A stretch of 64,000 nucleotides of DNA, taken from contig JAJTUP010000001.1 of NCBI GenBank assembly GCA_021399435.1, positions 558,001 to 622,000 on the forward strand, given 5' to 3'. The DNA is from Diaporthe sp. PMI_573. Its lineage: Eukaryota > Ascomycota > Sordariomycetes > Diaporthales > Diaporthaceae. Numbering within the stretch: the first letter of the stretch is position 1; the number at the start of each line of letters is the position of its first letter. This document shows, in pieces, positions 34,574 to 46,508 of this stretch. The notes below the pieces were generated by a model, which was given only the letters and a program-made list of their open reading frames with translations, searched no databases and was not told the origin of the DNA. A program made the translations under genes and the position numbers.

Positions 34574-35559
34574 ATGGACGGCAACATTCTCTTGATTACG
34601 GGTGGCGGAAGCGGGATTGGACGTGACTGCGTGCTGGCGTATGCATGCGAAGGTGTCAGGGGTATTGTCGTGGCCGACCTCGACTATGAAGGAGCTCTTG
34701 GCACGATCAAAGAAAGCCTAGGAATGGCCTCGAACAAAGAATACGAAGCGATCGCTGCCAAGGTGGATGTGAGCAACGAGGACAGTGTACAAGCAATGGT
34801 GGACACGACACTGGCTAAATTCGGAAGGATTGATTGCCTCATCAACAGCGCGGGCGTAAGTGTCTACGCAATACTTGCGCACCGCCCCATATGACCCAAA
34901 TACGCTGACTTCCGAGAATGAAATCCAGGTTGGGATCAAGTATCCGGCCGAAGTAGCCGATACCTCCATCGATGAGCTCGACCGGTTCTACAAGGTCAAC
35001 GTCCGGGGAAGTCTTTTATGTCTTCGTGCAGTCACGCGGGTCATGAAGGGTCAGGAGAAACGGGTCACGCAGGGCCGCAATGGCCCCCGTGATGTCGGTC
35101 GCGGTGTTATCATCAATATCGGGAGCTGTGCCTCGTATGTGGCGACACCAAACATCGTGCAGTATACTACGGCGAAACATGCCGTCCTTGGAATGACACG
35201 AAATGCCGGTGAGTGCGCACATCGTTTTACGGAGCGCAACTCTTACTGCAGTCGTTTTCATTCGCTTGGAACGAAGCTGACCAAACCCATTTCATTCTTT
35301 AGCACTCGACAACGCTCCGTACGGGATCCGAGTCTTGGCCGTGTGCCCTTCGTGGGTCGATACCCCGATGATTGATGGAGCCACCGAGGGGACTCCCCAT
35401 CTCAGGCAGTTCATTGATAGGGTTGTGCCTCTCGGCCGGATTGCGACCGTCGAGGAAGTGACCAACGTGATAGTGTTTCTGACAAGCCCCAAGGCTAGTT
35501 ACATGACCGGTGTGGGATGCATCATTGACGGCGGCGCAACACTGTACGTCTACACCTGA
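34574..35559 (+). CDS. Short-chain dehydrogenase/reductase (classical SDR)
   Basis: Three exons (34574-34855, 34929-35208, 35303-35559) give 272 residues. Classical SDR marks are complete: the cofactor motif TGGGSGIG at about residues 9-16, Asp at the end of beta 2 (VADLD; an acidic residue there usually favours NAD over NADP), VDVSNEDS, NSAG at the end of beta 4 (end of exon 1), catalytic Ser in IGSCASY, YTTAK with the catalytic Tyr and Lys, and VCPSWVDTPM. The end (GVGCIIDGGATLYVYT) fits the usual DGG-containing C-terminus. The substrate is unknown. It lies close behind the NmrA-like gene in the same orientation. Confidence 0.88.
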
Positions 35560-35993
35560 AGTCACGAGAAGATGGTTTAGGAAGTATTTGTGTTAATTCA
35601 AAGAAAAGGAATCAAACTACTATGCTGCAATTTACAGCGGATGAGATGGCGCTTGGTCAGACTTGACTCTACAGGCCCAAGGATGAGTGTATCTATCCAG
35701 CCCGTTCCAGATATCAATGTCAAGGGCTGCTATCAGCTGGTACTTACGTTCTCCACGTCATCACACTGGAATTCCATTTGCTACGATGAAGATAATTGAC
35801 AGGCATGTTGTACTTGAATGGAAAAGAGTGTATGAGTCACGTAAAATTCTTCTTCTCTTTATCTTGTTGAGTATTGTGCATGTTCACTTCTCCACATGCG
35901 AGATCCTCTGGAGTAGTGATCACGGTCCCAGAAAATAAATGAACATCGTATCAAAATTCTATCATGTGCGGCGCAACTTTGGGATTTTCACGG
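35560..35993. other. Intergenic between convergent genes
   Basis: About 0.43 kb; likely 3' ends of the SDR and the PLP-rhodanese gene. Nothing else is seen. Confidence 0.4.
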
Positions 35994-37788
35994 TCAAGCC
36001 TGCGAGATTTGGATCCTAGCTGGCTCCAGCCCGTGATCCTTTTCCACGAGTGGCTCCCGTGCGCGGCATTCTTCTTCACCTGGGGCTGCACTGTGCAGTC
36101 CAATTCCGGAGTCGACGCTTACAGTGCGGCTTCCAGTCCCGCCTCGTGCAGCGGACATGAAAGCCAACATCCCGCCTTTGAGGCTATTCGCCTCAACGCC
36201 CTTGGCCCTCAAAACGCTTGTGGCCACTCGGGACGTGTCGCCCCCATAGCACACTAGCCACACGCATGATGCTTGCTTGAGAAGGCCGATCGTTGTGAGG
36301 TCGAAGACGGACTCGAGCTCCTTCCATTGGGTCTCCATCACCATCGGATCGGTGAAGGGCGAAGGCGTGGTGGAGTCGAGGGAGCTCAAAGGCCTGGATA
36401 TTGAACCAGGGACGTGGTGATCGGTGAATGCTTCCGCTGTTCGCAGGTCCAGGACAGCGTTCCCCGATGTGAGGTCATGGTTTGCCGTTAGGACCTCACT
36501 AGGACTAGACGAATACAGGGTCTCGCATAAAATCTTGCCCTCAACCTCCCACGCCTCATCGTATCTGTAAGTGTCTACCCCGAGCAGGTTTTTATTGACC
36601 ACGGGGTGGAAAGGATCCTCGCCCAGCTTCTCGAAATATTCGCTCAAATACTGGTAGGGTAGGTCGCATACCATGAAGACGCAGTGGACATTCCCATCGT
36701 CCCCCCGAAGAGTGTCCAGGGTCCCGTCGTATCTTTGTTTCTGGAGGAAGTTGTACAAGCCTTGCAGGTTGAAACCAGATGAAGGCCCACATATCAAGCC
36801 CTCGCGTGACATTTCGAGGGACAGCCTGTACGATTCCGGCGATCCGACTTCCTCGATGGTGTCCACTGCTGCACGCCATGGGAACTCGACGGGCGACATG
36901 AGGGCGTAAGAGCGAGGGCCGGGCACTCGGTCGCCGGCTTTTGTACAGACTCTTAAAATCAACTGCGTTAGCCTCGGCTGTCTTCTGACAGTATTTACTC
37001 TTCCTTCTACCTTCCTTTTCCATAGTGGGGGGAGGGAGAGGCGAGGTGGTGAACATTGCACATACCCGACTCGAACAACCGACTGTTTTGCCTCCTTGAG
37101 ATAGGTTCCAATTCCAGTCATGGTTCCGGACGTACCCATACCGCAACAGAAAACATTGATCTCCGGCAGCTGCGTAAGAATTTGTGGGCCGGTCCAACGA
37201 ACATGGGCTTTCCAGTTCATGTCGTTTGCGTACTGGTTGGGGTTGACTACCTCCTCGCCGCTTTCAGCGGACATTTTCTCCGCCCTGAATATTCCACCTC
37301 GCGGATCCAGGGGCTCCGGCTGAGACGGCCCACCAAACAGGGTGATGTTCAGCCCAAAGAACCTCATCAACTGCAGTTTCGTCCACGATGTCTTGTTGCT
37401 GAGGAAAGCTCTGGTGTCAGTGATCCCGTAAAGGGCCCGAGCGATGAGCGACATTGAGATGACAGTCGACCCCGAACTGTACTCGACGATGGTCTTGGTG
37501 TCTGGCTTTACCGAACTCTGTAACATGTTCAAGGCTGCCCATCACGTCAGCTTTGATCACCTCAATCTGGTTGTACACAACATAGTCGAACATACCAGGA
37601 AGAGATTTCACATTATTGGCCGGTAAAGTGCTCATCATCTTGGCGTAAATCCTAACGCCATCGTCGTAAAATGGGTTCAGCTTCACAGGGAGCTCAACCA
37701 TCGGTATCATGGGCTGCTGGTCTGGATCAAAGTAGTCTCTGAGTGATTCCGTGCCCTTATAGACATTGTTCGCATTTCGAGTCGCCAT
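35994..37788 (-). CDS. PLP-dependent cysteine synthase/CBS-like enzyme fused to rhodanese
   Basis: Three exons (37788-37596, 37534-37066, 36951-35994) give 539 residues. Both introns are clear (GTATGT donors; 61 and 114 bp), and splicing restores NVKSLPALNMLQSS, which holds the likely PLP-binding Lys in N-V-K-S. Fold-type II marks follow: KTIVEYSSGSTVISMSLIARA, LSNKTSWTKLQLMRFFGL, GMGTSGTMTGIGTYLKE (phosphate-binding loop) and REGLICGPSSGFNLQGLYNFL. From about residue 400 a rhodanese-like domain is seen: NAVLDLRTAEAFTDHHVPGSI, then CVWLVCYGGDTSRVATSVLRAKGVEANSLKGG. Its active-site loop reads CYGGDTSR, with a Cys at the expected place. Cytosolic; likely makes or cleaves a C-S bond while handling persulfide sulfur. 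The exact substrates are unknown. Confidence 0.82.
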
Positions 37789-38949
37789 ACTGAGAATGTG
37801 TAACTGTAAAAAGCTCGACGACACGGATTGTAGCCGGCTCAAGGAAAGAAGACCGAGCGCAGAGACGAGGCCGCGTCCACCCTCTAAATACCAAAGAGAA
37901 GCTGCCAGACTTTGTTCAACCGGTCTGCAGTGAATGCCGTATGTCAGTGACTTGCTGTGGCGATCCCTGGTACTAGTGAGTTGGAATGCGTGCTTCAGAT
38001 GACAACGCGGTCTACTGTTGAAGTGAGTGGGGATCTTAAGGGCAATCTGTGAGTGGAAAGCTCATAGACGTCGACTAAGATCGCGGTGATTTGACACTCA
38101 ATGGACATTGCAAACGTAAGAAGCCATCAAGGTACACTGATCGTCTGGGCATCGGCCTGAATTGGACCAACGTTGTAATGCCCAGAAAATTAGTGAGGCC
38201 GGATCAGCTTGGCTTTGCTGCAGTTCCTGGAGGTGCGCAACAGAGAACTTGGTCCATCCTTTTTTGAAAACACTTTCGTGGCGTGATTTGGCAGCCACGG
38301 TGACAGGGCTCTTCCCCGTGTCTTTTTTCTGCCCCTATGATTGAAAGTGGGCAACGATCATGGCGGAGCGCGTCAGCTGGTACATAGAATTATCACAGAT
38401 GGGCCGTGAACCAACAAACGATTTTCGCGCCCAAAGTTGAAAGAAAAAGAAGTAATTGCCCATTTTGGAGAGCCTGGGCGGGCAATCGGAATGCTCCTCA
38501 AACGAAATACATATCGTCGCTTGAAGTAGTACATCTGTGTATGCTTCCAGGGTTCATGATCTTACCGAGGACATGGACACTTTCTCTGACGGAACTTTAT
38601 CAAGTTGATCAATTAATTCCACATAATTGTATCACAGTTGGCAGGGCATGGCGGCAAGCTTCTTGGCGATAAAAGGTGCTGCCGATCCTCCATGGATCGT
38701 CTTTCGAGCTAATGCGGTGCGTTTGGTGCGCTTGACGTTCCACAAGCGGGCCAAGCAAACAAGTCGAGAACCTTGATGAGTGGCCTCCTGCAGTCTGGAG
38801 TCGCACTGGATCAACGATTATCATGATAGACATGAACCTTGATGAACATCCCTGATATTACCAGGAAAACACTCAAGGCATGTCTTGACCGTCTCATTAG
38901 CCATCCCGATTATTGCCAGCTTCTCGTTCTTTCCAAAATTGTGTCCATC
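37789..38949. other. Divergent promoter region of PLP-rhodanese and MFS genes
   Basis: About 1.16 kb without a supported gene. The frame of the downstream MFS gene is open back to an ATG at 38839, but the next ATG at 38950 is the more usual type of start. Confidence 0.45.
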
Positions 38950-40653
38950 ATGAGCTCAGGCGTCGCCGCCAATAATGAAGCTGAGAAAATCCCGCCCAGC
39001 CCAACTGAGCAGACAGATGCAGCGGCAGCCGAGCCAGCATTCGCGGACCAGTCAACGCGATTACTCCCGCCCTCTAAGATTGTAATTGTGAGTAATGTTA
39101 AGTCAACAAAGTCCACCTCTGGAATTGGTCGATTGACATTGGCCTAGGTATTCCTGGCCTGCGCAAGCGTCGACTTCGTCGCGCTCATCGACCAGACCTC
39201 CCTCGCAGCATCCCTATCAATCGTCTCCTCCTCGCTCCAAGCAGGAACCCAAGCGTCCTGGATTGCCGGCGGATACTTCATCACGTCCACATCATTCCAA
39301 CTACTCTATGGCCGCCTCTCCGACGTCTGGTCACGGAAATATGTGCTCCTTGCCCTCCAGCTCATCTTCTTCTTGGGCTCGCTGGCCTCCTCGCTCTCGC
39401 AGACATCGATCCAACTCATTGTCTTCCGCGCCATTGCTGGTGTTGGAGGCGGCGGTCTGATGACAGTTGCACAAGTCATTGTGTCGGATGTCGTGTCCCT
39501 TCGTCAGAGGGGGAAGTACCAAGGCATCTTTGGAGCTGCTGTCGCCCTCGCCAATGGCGTCGGCCCTTTGATTGGAGGCGCGCTGGCAACCTCGTCTAGT
39601 GACAGCTGGCGATGGATCTTCCGGCTCAACCTGCCACTCACAGCGCTGTGTGCACTTGCTGTCGTGTTCGCCATGCCGCTGAAAAGGGTGTCTGGAAGCT
39701 GGAAGGAGAAAATCACAAAGGTGGACTTCTTCGGTTGCTTTCTCACCCTTTGCGGGTCCGTCCTCTTCATGCTCGGTCTAACCTGGGCTGGAGATGACCA
39801 CCCCTGGAACTCAGTTGCTGTCATACTGCCGATCGTGCTGGGCTTTTGCGCCTCAGCCGCCTTCCTGGCATGGCAGCAGTACGGGACGAAGCACCCGTTG
39901 GTGCCGTTGCACATATTCCGGCAGAAGATGGTCAACGGTGCTTGCATCACCATGTTCATCAATGGTTGGAACTTCGTCGCTCAAGTGTACTACATTCCTA
40001 CTTTCTATCAACTGGCATATGGCTATTCAACAGTTCATGCTGCGTCACTTCTTCTCCCCCTGACGCTGATGCAAACGCTCTCGTCCACCTTCTCAGGGCT
40101 GATAGTCACATGGCGAGGACGCTATCGGGAGAGCATCCTAATTGGGTGGGCGGTCTGGGCAGTCGGCTTGGGTCTCTTCAGCACACTGGACCAGAACAGT
40201 GGGCTTGGGAAACAGATCGGCTATGCCCTATTGACTGGATTTGGCGTCGGTCAGACCCTGCAGCCGAGCCTGATAGCCATTCAAGCTGGGGTTGACAAGC
40301 ATAACATGGCTGTGGTCACGGGGACGAGGAATTTCGTGCGGAACCTTGGCAGTACAATTGGGCTGGCGGTGACAGGGACCATCATCAACAACGTGGTCAG
40401 GTCTGGGCTTGCTTCCGCCGGGCTGGGCCTTTCGGAAGATCAAATCAAATCCTTGCTCAGAGACCCAACGTCTGCAGCTGGTATTAGTCTGGGAGAAGAG
40501 GTAAACGAAGCTTTACTCGCGGCGTATCATATCGGTTTCCAGCGAGTGTTCTACACCATGGCCGCGCTCGCTGCACTGTCTGGGATTACGGCATTCGCTC
40601 TGATGCCTCAAATTGATCTAGACAAGAAAGAAGAGCAAGACCAAAAAGAATGA
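38950..40653 (+). CDS. MFS multidrug-type transporter (DHA2, about 14 TM)
   Basis: Two exons (38950-39087, 39148-40653) give 547 residues. A polar N-terminus of about 45 residues is followed by membrane segments. Family marks: SVDFVALIDQTSLAASLSIV in TM1, SWIAGGYFITSTSFQLLYGRLSDVWSRKYVLL (motif A, GRLSDxxSRK), RAIAGVGGGGLMTVAQVIVSDVVSLRQRGKYQGIFG (motif C region with the DHA2 pattern), WRWIFRLNLP and RNFVRNLGSTIGLAVTGTI. It should export small molecules from the cell at the plasma membrane. The gene lies 0.2 kb from the convergent SIT transporter at the edge of the siderophore cluster, but I see no iron-control site in its promoter and do not count it as part of the cluster. Confidence 0.87.
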
Positions 40654-40878
40654 GGCATAATTCAAAAGGGCCGTGTAACGCCAGATGACCGCATATTTTC
40701 CAATAATATTCACACTTTTATGGCAGCCGTTCGTTTCCTCATTGCCAGACGAGGATGGCTCATCGTTGCAAGTCATACTATAGTCCACCACACAACGTTG
40801 ATCTCATTACACAAAACATAGTATCTCGCCACGTAAATGTAACCCTCTATGCTGAAGAAAAACCCCTAATATCATCAC

Positions 40879-42840
40879 CTAGAATACCATTCCCTTGACC
40901 TGAGAAACCTTGGTCAAGTTGATGTTCCTGATCATCCAAACCCAGATGAAGCACAGAGCCATCACACCAGTGCCAGCAGCAAGCATCCTCGTCTGCGCGT
41001 AGCCGTAGGCCTGCTGGATCGCCAGGCGGGTCTCGCTCCCGACGGGGTAGCTAAGCTGGGTATCGAGGTCCTCGTAGATCATGTCGAAGTTGTCCATGGC
41101 GTCGGCAGGGAGGTACCTCTCAAGGGCAATGGGGAAGGTGTTTGTCCAGATTGCGCCCGAGACGGTCGCGCCGATGGCATCACCGATGGTCCCGACGACA
41201 CTCAGCAGCGCCAGGGCAGCGGCGACGTGGTGGTGGTCGACGGCGGCGAGCACGGCGACCTGCTGGACGATGATGAAGACGCTGCCGCCGATGGAGATGA
41301 AGACCTGGCACATGACCTGGTAGCCGACGGACTGGTTCGGCCTGCGGAAGTAGATCATGAGCCCCTGGGCGAGGATGTACAGCGGCACGGCGATGTACAG
41401 CAGCCACTTGAAGCGGCCCGTCCGGCGCATCAGGTATCCCACGAGGAGCAGGAGGACCCCCGAGACGACGTTGAATGTGTTGTTGATGTAGCCCGCCTCG
41501 GCGATGGTGACGTCGTTTACCACCTGCAGGTACGAGGTGAAGTAGTTGTCCCAGCAGTAGTAGGCGATCTGGTACGTGGCGTCCAGCAGGCACGCGCCGA
41601 CGACGGTCCGGTCGGTGAGGAAGCCGTAGTTCAGTAGCGGCTGGGGGGCGAGGAACTTCTCGTAGAGCGCGAAGGAGACCAGCAGGACGAACCCGACGAC
41701 GAGCATGGCGATGATGTAGCCCGTGGCCCAGCCGTCGGGTGCCGTGCTGGAGATGTCGAATGGGAGCAGGAACAGCACCAGGCCCACGGAGAATAGGACC
41801 ACTCCAAGTGCTATTGAGGGTTGTAAAGTCAGTTCCTGTTGTATGCCCGCTGAACTTTTGGCTCAAAAACTTACCGTCGAAATCCACGATATAGTGCCAG
41901 ATGCTCTGAAAGACGTTGCGTCCGCTGTTGCGAGGGACAAACGTGCCGAGCTTCTTGGCCTTGTGCACGTTGACCTTCAGGATGCCGAACAGGGGGATGG
42001 CCACGATCGGGAAGACGATGGCGAAGACGCCAAATCCCCACCGCCAGCTGATGTTGTAGTAGAACCCCTCGGATGCCTTGGCGCCGGCGAACGCGGTGAT
42101 CATGTAAGGGGAGGAGGTGAAAGCATAGGCTAGCCCTCGGTTCTTCAGCTGGGAGATGTCGGCTGTGAGGACGTCAACGCAAAATGTCATTCCTCCAAAG
42201 CCGATGGTGTAGAAGACCTGGAATGATACTGTGTCAGCACCATGACATGTATCATCTGGTTGAGAATCCATATAACTTCGTTGTAACAGTATTACTTACA
42301 TATGCAGCACAGAAAGTCGGCAAATTGTGGCTTGCCGCCATCATGATCATTCCGATCGTAGCAAATACGGTCATGACAGCGAATCCCTCAGCACGGCCCC
42401 AGACGTCGAGAATCTTGGACAGTGGTACATAGATTGCCGCCGCCATGGCGCTCGCGACGACATAGATGACATTGAGCAGCGAGTGCTGCTCCCATTCACT
42501 TGTGGCATACGGAAGCAGGTTCGACAAGATGGACGACTGCATCGCATTCACGAAATAGAGGAACCAGATGCTGTTGTGCAGATGTTGTTAATCAACCCAG
42601 CTCGTTCCCACATGAGGCACTTGCATCGCCAGTCCGGGGCATCGTGTCAACTTACTTGAGGAAGACCAGAATGAGCGAGGTCTTCGACCAGCTCAGAGTC
42701 ACGGCCTCGACATTTTGGATACCGCGCTGGTCATCGCCTTCAACGATCACCGGGGGGTTCGATTGTGCCTCATCGGTGTCTTCTCGTGAAGCCGGGGTGT
42801 CGGTGGCATGAGCCATCTTGTTAAACTCGTCGGCGCTCAT
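40879..42840 (-). CDS. Siderophore iron transporter, MirB/SIT family
   Basis: Four exons (42840-42656, 42570-42300, 42217-41875, 41810-40879) give 576 residues; SIT proteins are about 570-620. The ATG at 42840 is the first in frame; the frame is open further upstream but has no ATG. A polar N-terminus leads into WSKTSLILVFLNIWFLYFVNAMQSS (TM1, as in MirB), then YVVASAMAAAIYVPLSKILDVWGRAEGF, VFYTIGFGGMTFCVDVLTADISQLKNRGLAYAFTSSPYMITAFAG, and late loops including YCWDNYFTSYLQVVNDVTIAEAGYI, all typical of the family. It imports ferric siderophores by proton symport at the plasma membrane. It could correspond to MirB or MirD; sequence reading alone cannot tell which siderophore it prefers. Its 1.6 kb promoter carries a SreA-type site. 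Confidence 0.92.
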
Positions 42841-43639
42841 CTCGAAAGGCTGACTGGCTTCTGTATTCTGGGTGGACGACTGCTTCGGGAACCTGACAGG
42901 AAATCCGCAGGCCAAGTTCTTGGGAGGTCTTGGCTTCTTGACTTGGCGATCAACTCAATCCACTGGCATGGGAGTGAAGTCGCTTGTTGCTGGCTTGAGA
43001 AATCAAGTACGCGTTAGGCGAGGTCTCCAACCGGAAGAAAAAGGACTTGGCGGCTCCAGTGCGTTGGGCCGGGCGTACGTATGTGCTCCGGGACCCAAAG
43101 CTTATTGCGTTCAGTTATTTCCTTGGGGACTCTCTAGCAGGAAGTCTTTTCCTCCGACCTCGGCTGGGATCGCTTGACACTGATCCTACTCTTTGCTCAG
43201 GTGTGTTCAGAATGACCGAATATTCCACTAACCTGGGACAATAATGCACAGTCTGCCAGCCCGTCAGGTGGCGACCGTCGTCGTCAGGCTCTCGAATTCT
43301 CTAAGCCAACGACCCGGCGATTCTACAGTATCTACAGTATCTCATCGCAGTGTAACACACTGCTCGTGGGCATCTTGGTGGGCGCACGATGCACATGGTT
43401 CCAAGACGGGAAAGCAAGCCGAGAACTAAAAATTTCCCTTGGGACTTTTAGGAGAGGGAATCGTGTTCGCCTCGAACGCCCTGGCACGCTGCAATGCCGG
43501 CGCACATTTCTTGCTCACACTACTGCAGTTGTGGATCCCACGCACGCCAGAAAACAGAGATATTAGTGGCACCGGGACAGGTGTGTGCCCGCAGCTTTTG
43601 TGGTCCGGCGCCATCCCAGACTCTTTTATCTGCATAATC

Positions 43640-43648
43640 TTATCAGAT
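43640..43648 (-). promoter_or_regulatory. SreA-type GATA site (ATCTGATAA)
   Basis: Exact match to ATCWGATAA, the known binding sequence of the fungal iron-responsive GATA repressor SreA/Urbs1. It lies about 0.8 kb upstream of the SIT transporter start. Confidence 0.7.
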
Positions 43649-43743
43649 CCGGCAGGAAAATAGAGTCGCACGGTGCGCCACCGCAGGCTGCGGCGTGCGC
43701 CGGCCGGATGGTGGGGGTCGTCGAAAACCCGATAGTCCCAATT

Positions 43744-43758
43744 TAATCTAATCAGATC
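43744..43758. promoter_or_regulatory. 15-bp element shared with the sidJ/sidD promoter
   Basis: TAATCTAATCAGATC, identical to 54440-54454. Read on the minus strand it contains ATCTGATTA, one base from the SreA consensus, followed by a second GATTA. Confidence 0.55.
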
Positions 43759-44507
43759 ATCTGTGGAACCGCTAGCGGGAAAGTGGCAGACTCAGCCCAA
43801 CTGGTTTTTGTCATTGTTTCCACAGCTGTGACACACTGCATGCGATCACACCCTGTGGGAAGCATGTTGGATTCGGCTCAAGCTGGGGGATATCAATGGC
43901 CCGCCCCGCCAGATCAGTTGAGATGCCTCGGTTCTCCAGCCGTGCCCTCCTATCTCCTATCATAAACCGGAGCTGAATCCTCTTCTAGGACGGAACAGTA
44001 ATACTATTCTGGATTTGGTATGGATGCCGGTAGAACGGGATGCAGAGTTTTCCTCTCTTGTCAAAGACGATGGATGGATTATTATTGAATACTCCCATGC
44101 ACGATCATGATACCATAGAGTTGGAACACACCCGGTAACACGCGCAAGGAGGCGGAGGCCATGGTGGGGTTATGTTGCAGAGAACGCAAAGCTGGGAAGG
44201 ACGAATTGCTTGGGATCACCGCTGCCAATGCACGGCACCACCCCAAGCTTTGTCTAAGCTTTTGCCAAGCAGGCACGCCGTGGTGATCGCCAACGGCGGC
44301 TCGTGATCATCGCAGCCGACATGAATCGCCAGGCATGGATGCTGGCCCGTAACGTATGGAGAAAGGATGATAATCCTGTTTCATGTTCCTATGTACATTT
44401 GTTGTTGGTGGTCCCACTATACGCGTATCTCGTATTACCCGTATTGACCCAAGAAGATACATGTATCCGCTCATGCAAAAGAAGGCGACGATCGATCAAG
44501 GAAACGA

Positions 44508-45917
44508 TCAAAGCTTCGCGTTCCAAGCCGCCCGGTCCGCCGACTCAAGCGGCTTCTCGCGCCCGTCCCAGAACAGGGGACACAGCTGGAACCACTTCTC
44601 GCGGCTGCAGGTCGAGTAGACGGAGCGCTTGTGGCCAAAGTCGACGTACTTGCCGATGGTCAAGCCCTGCGAGTTCTCGTACGACAGGATGGTGGGCCCG
44701 CTGGCCTTTGGCTCTCCGACGACGTTGGCCGTCCGCGGGTCGTCCAGGAAGCAGTAGTGGATGCAGCTCGAGTACCACGCGTTGACGCGGCGCGCGCCCC
44801 GGAACGAGGCGTCGCCTACCAGGGAGTGTCGGCCTCGGTCGTGGTGGCCTGCGTCGTAGTGTGCGCCGAAGTGGTCCTCCTAGGGTGTTGTGTTAGAAGA
44901 GCCGTAGAAATGGAATAATTGGTGTGTGTAGCTGCATGTGGAGGGGCTTACCTTGGCCCAGTAGAGCTCGTAGTATGCGAACCGAGTCTCATCGAAGCGG
45001 CCAAAAAGGCAAAGAACATGAGGGTCAAAGTGCAGCTTTCGCAGGTATTCCCGATGCTGATCCAACGTCCCGGTCTCGTTCCAACCCTTGGCCACGCGCG
45101 GGTCGTTCTGCCATGTGTTGAAGAGCCTCAGGTGCTCGTCGTTCTGCCAGTCGATCACCTCGAGCGAGAAGTGCATGTCACATTCAACGATATAACGGCT
45201 GTACGCAATCGAGCCAGGGTGCGGCTTGGGCCGGCGGACTGGATGGCGTGTGTAGACGGGCTCGTCGGGAAACCGGTTCGTGATCTGGAAGTTCTCGGGC
45301 AGGATAGGGTATTGCGCCAACGGTGTCCGCAGGTTCTTGTCTGTGTTCTCTCCAACCACCCAGATGGGACGTGGCCCAGTTGGGGAGGCTGCGCCTTGCC
45401 AGAACGAACTCCGGAGGATCAGCAGCTCTCCATCTCCTTGCTTTGCAGTCGTTTCATCCTGTCCCTGTCTTGGCTTCGGGTGGTGAACCCCCAGCCCGGT
45501 GGCAAGGAGTTCATCTCTGATGGTATTCGTGCCCTCGCCGGCTAGGGCGAGTCTGAAGTATTCGTTCGCGGGGTGGCAGAGGTAGATCGCGTGAACAACG
45601 TTCCAAATCTGGGCCAGAGATGGTGGGGCGCCTTCCCATTGGAAGTTCGTCGAGGGAGATCGTCGTGCTCGTGCCCAGGGGCTGTTATCTGAGATAGGTG
45701 GGCGTTCGTTCTCAGCCGGGAATGCAAGATCAACCCATGAGAGTTTGTCTGAATGCAAAGGTTGTGGTAGAGCTCTGCCCTTGGCTGGTTGGTCTTGCAG
45801 GGTGAGGATGAGCCTTTGTGATTTCTCAGACACCTTTCGCACTTGATAGGTGGTGAGGAACGGGTAAGGAAGCTTCACAGGGGGGTATTCGCCCTTTGGT
45901 CGAGTGCCGGACTCCAT
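44508..45917 (-). CDS. sidF: Hydroxyornithine acyltransferase SidF (fusarinine pathway)
   Basis: Two exons (45917-44952, 44879-44508; GTAAGC donor, CCTAG acceptor) give 445 residues, close to Aspergillus SidF (about 460). The second half is the siderophore acyltransferase domain (GNAT fold, PF13523 type): [91 protein letters not shown] and [34 protein letters not shown]. It should transfer the anhydromevalonyl group from CoA to N5-hydroxyornithine. The C-terminus NAKL ends in a type 1 peroxisomal signal (AKL), matching the peroxisomal site known for this step in Aspergillus. The start is set at MESGTRPKG; an in-frame ATG exists 93 bases upstream. It diverges from the sidH-like gene over a 0.59 kb promoter. 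Confidence 0.92.
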
Positions 45918-46508
45918 CTCGGAAGTATAAGGTCTTCGCCAAACAACTGAACGGTGAAATTTGCAAATTTTCCGATGCGATGGAGAGAGGCAGAGACTGT
46001 ATTTCTGCACTATATGACGATGACTTCACATGCGGGAGGGCCTTTCCAGATTAGGTTATCAATGAGAGACGGGCGGCCAAGTACAGCCAAGTACGCAGGC
46101 ACGATGATTGCGTGGTTTGAACTGCCGGGCGGGATCTTACTCTAAAAGATTATTCGAGATTGTGGAACCTGTAGACAAAGAACCGAGCAATTTCTTATCA
46201 GATCCTCCTTGGCCTCCTTGGCCATGTCTTGGACAGTCCATTCCTGCGACACCTCGTCGTAAGTCCGAGGGCTTGGGTTGGCTTGGCTTCCCGGGGGAGG
46301 ATGAAGACGGGCTAGCCGGAATAGAGTCAGTTAGACAGTGTCCGGCCACCTAGCGACCCCGTACCTAGTCAATCGCGAATCTAGATTGAAATCCTGCACG
46401 TGGCCCGAGGCTGTTGACATCCCGAGGCCGTACAAATACGGCGGACAACCTCCCAGGTGTCGAGGGCCGAGCAACCGAGAAGAACGCAATACGAGACACA
46501 ACGCCATC
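45918..46508. promoter_or_regulatory. Divergent sidF/sidH promoter
   Basis: 591 bp between two start codons, with one exact SreA-type site near the middle (46195-46203). One site here can serve both genes. Confidence 0.6.
46195..46203 (-). promoter_or_regulatory. SreA-type GATA site (ATCTGATAA)
   Basis: Exact match on the minus strand, between the divergent sidF and sidH starts. It is followed by the same GATC sequence context seen at 43640 and 47647. Confidence 0.75.

Larger units (their letters stand above)
42841..44507. promoter_or_regulatory. Promoter region of the SIT transporter
   Basis: About 1.67 kb, no supported gene. It holds a perfect ATCTGATAA on the minus strand (43640-43648), a weaker GCAGATAA just beside it (about 43625-43633), and the 15-bp element at 43744-43758 that is also found upstream of sidD. 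Confidence 0.6.

Noticed and set aside
38950..40653. DHA2 transporter as part of the siderophore cluster
   Set aside because: It belongs to a multidrug-type family, not SIT, and I saw no ATCWGATAA in its promoter. Adjacency alone is not enough.
42841..42915. 25-residue extension of the SIT transporter
   Set aside because: It would begin with TTG; the first in-frame ATG is at 42840.
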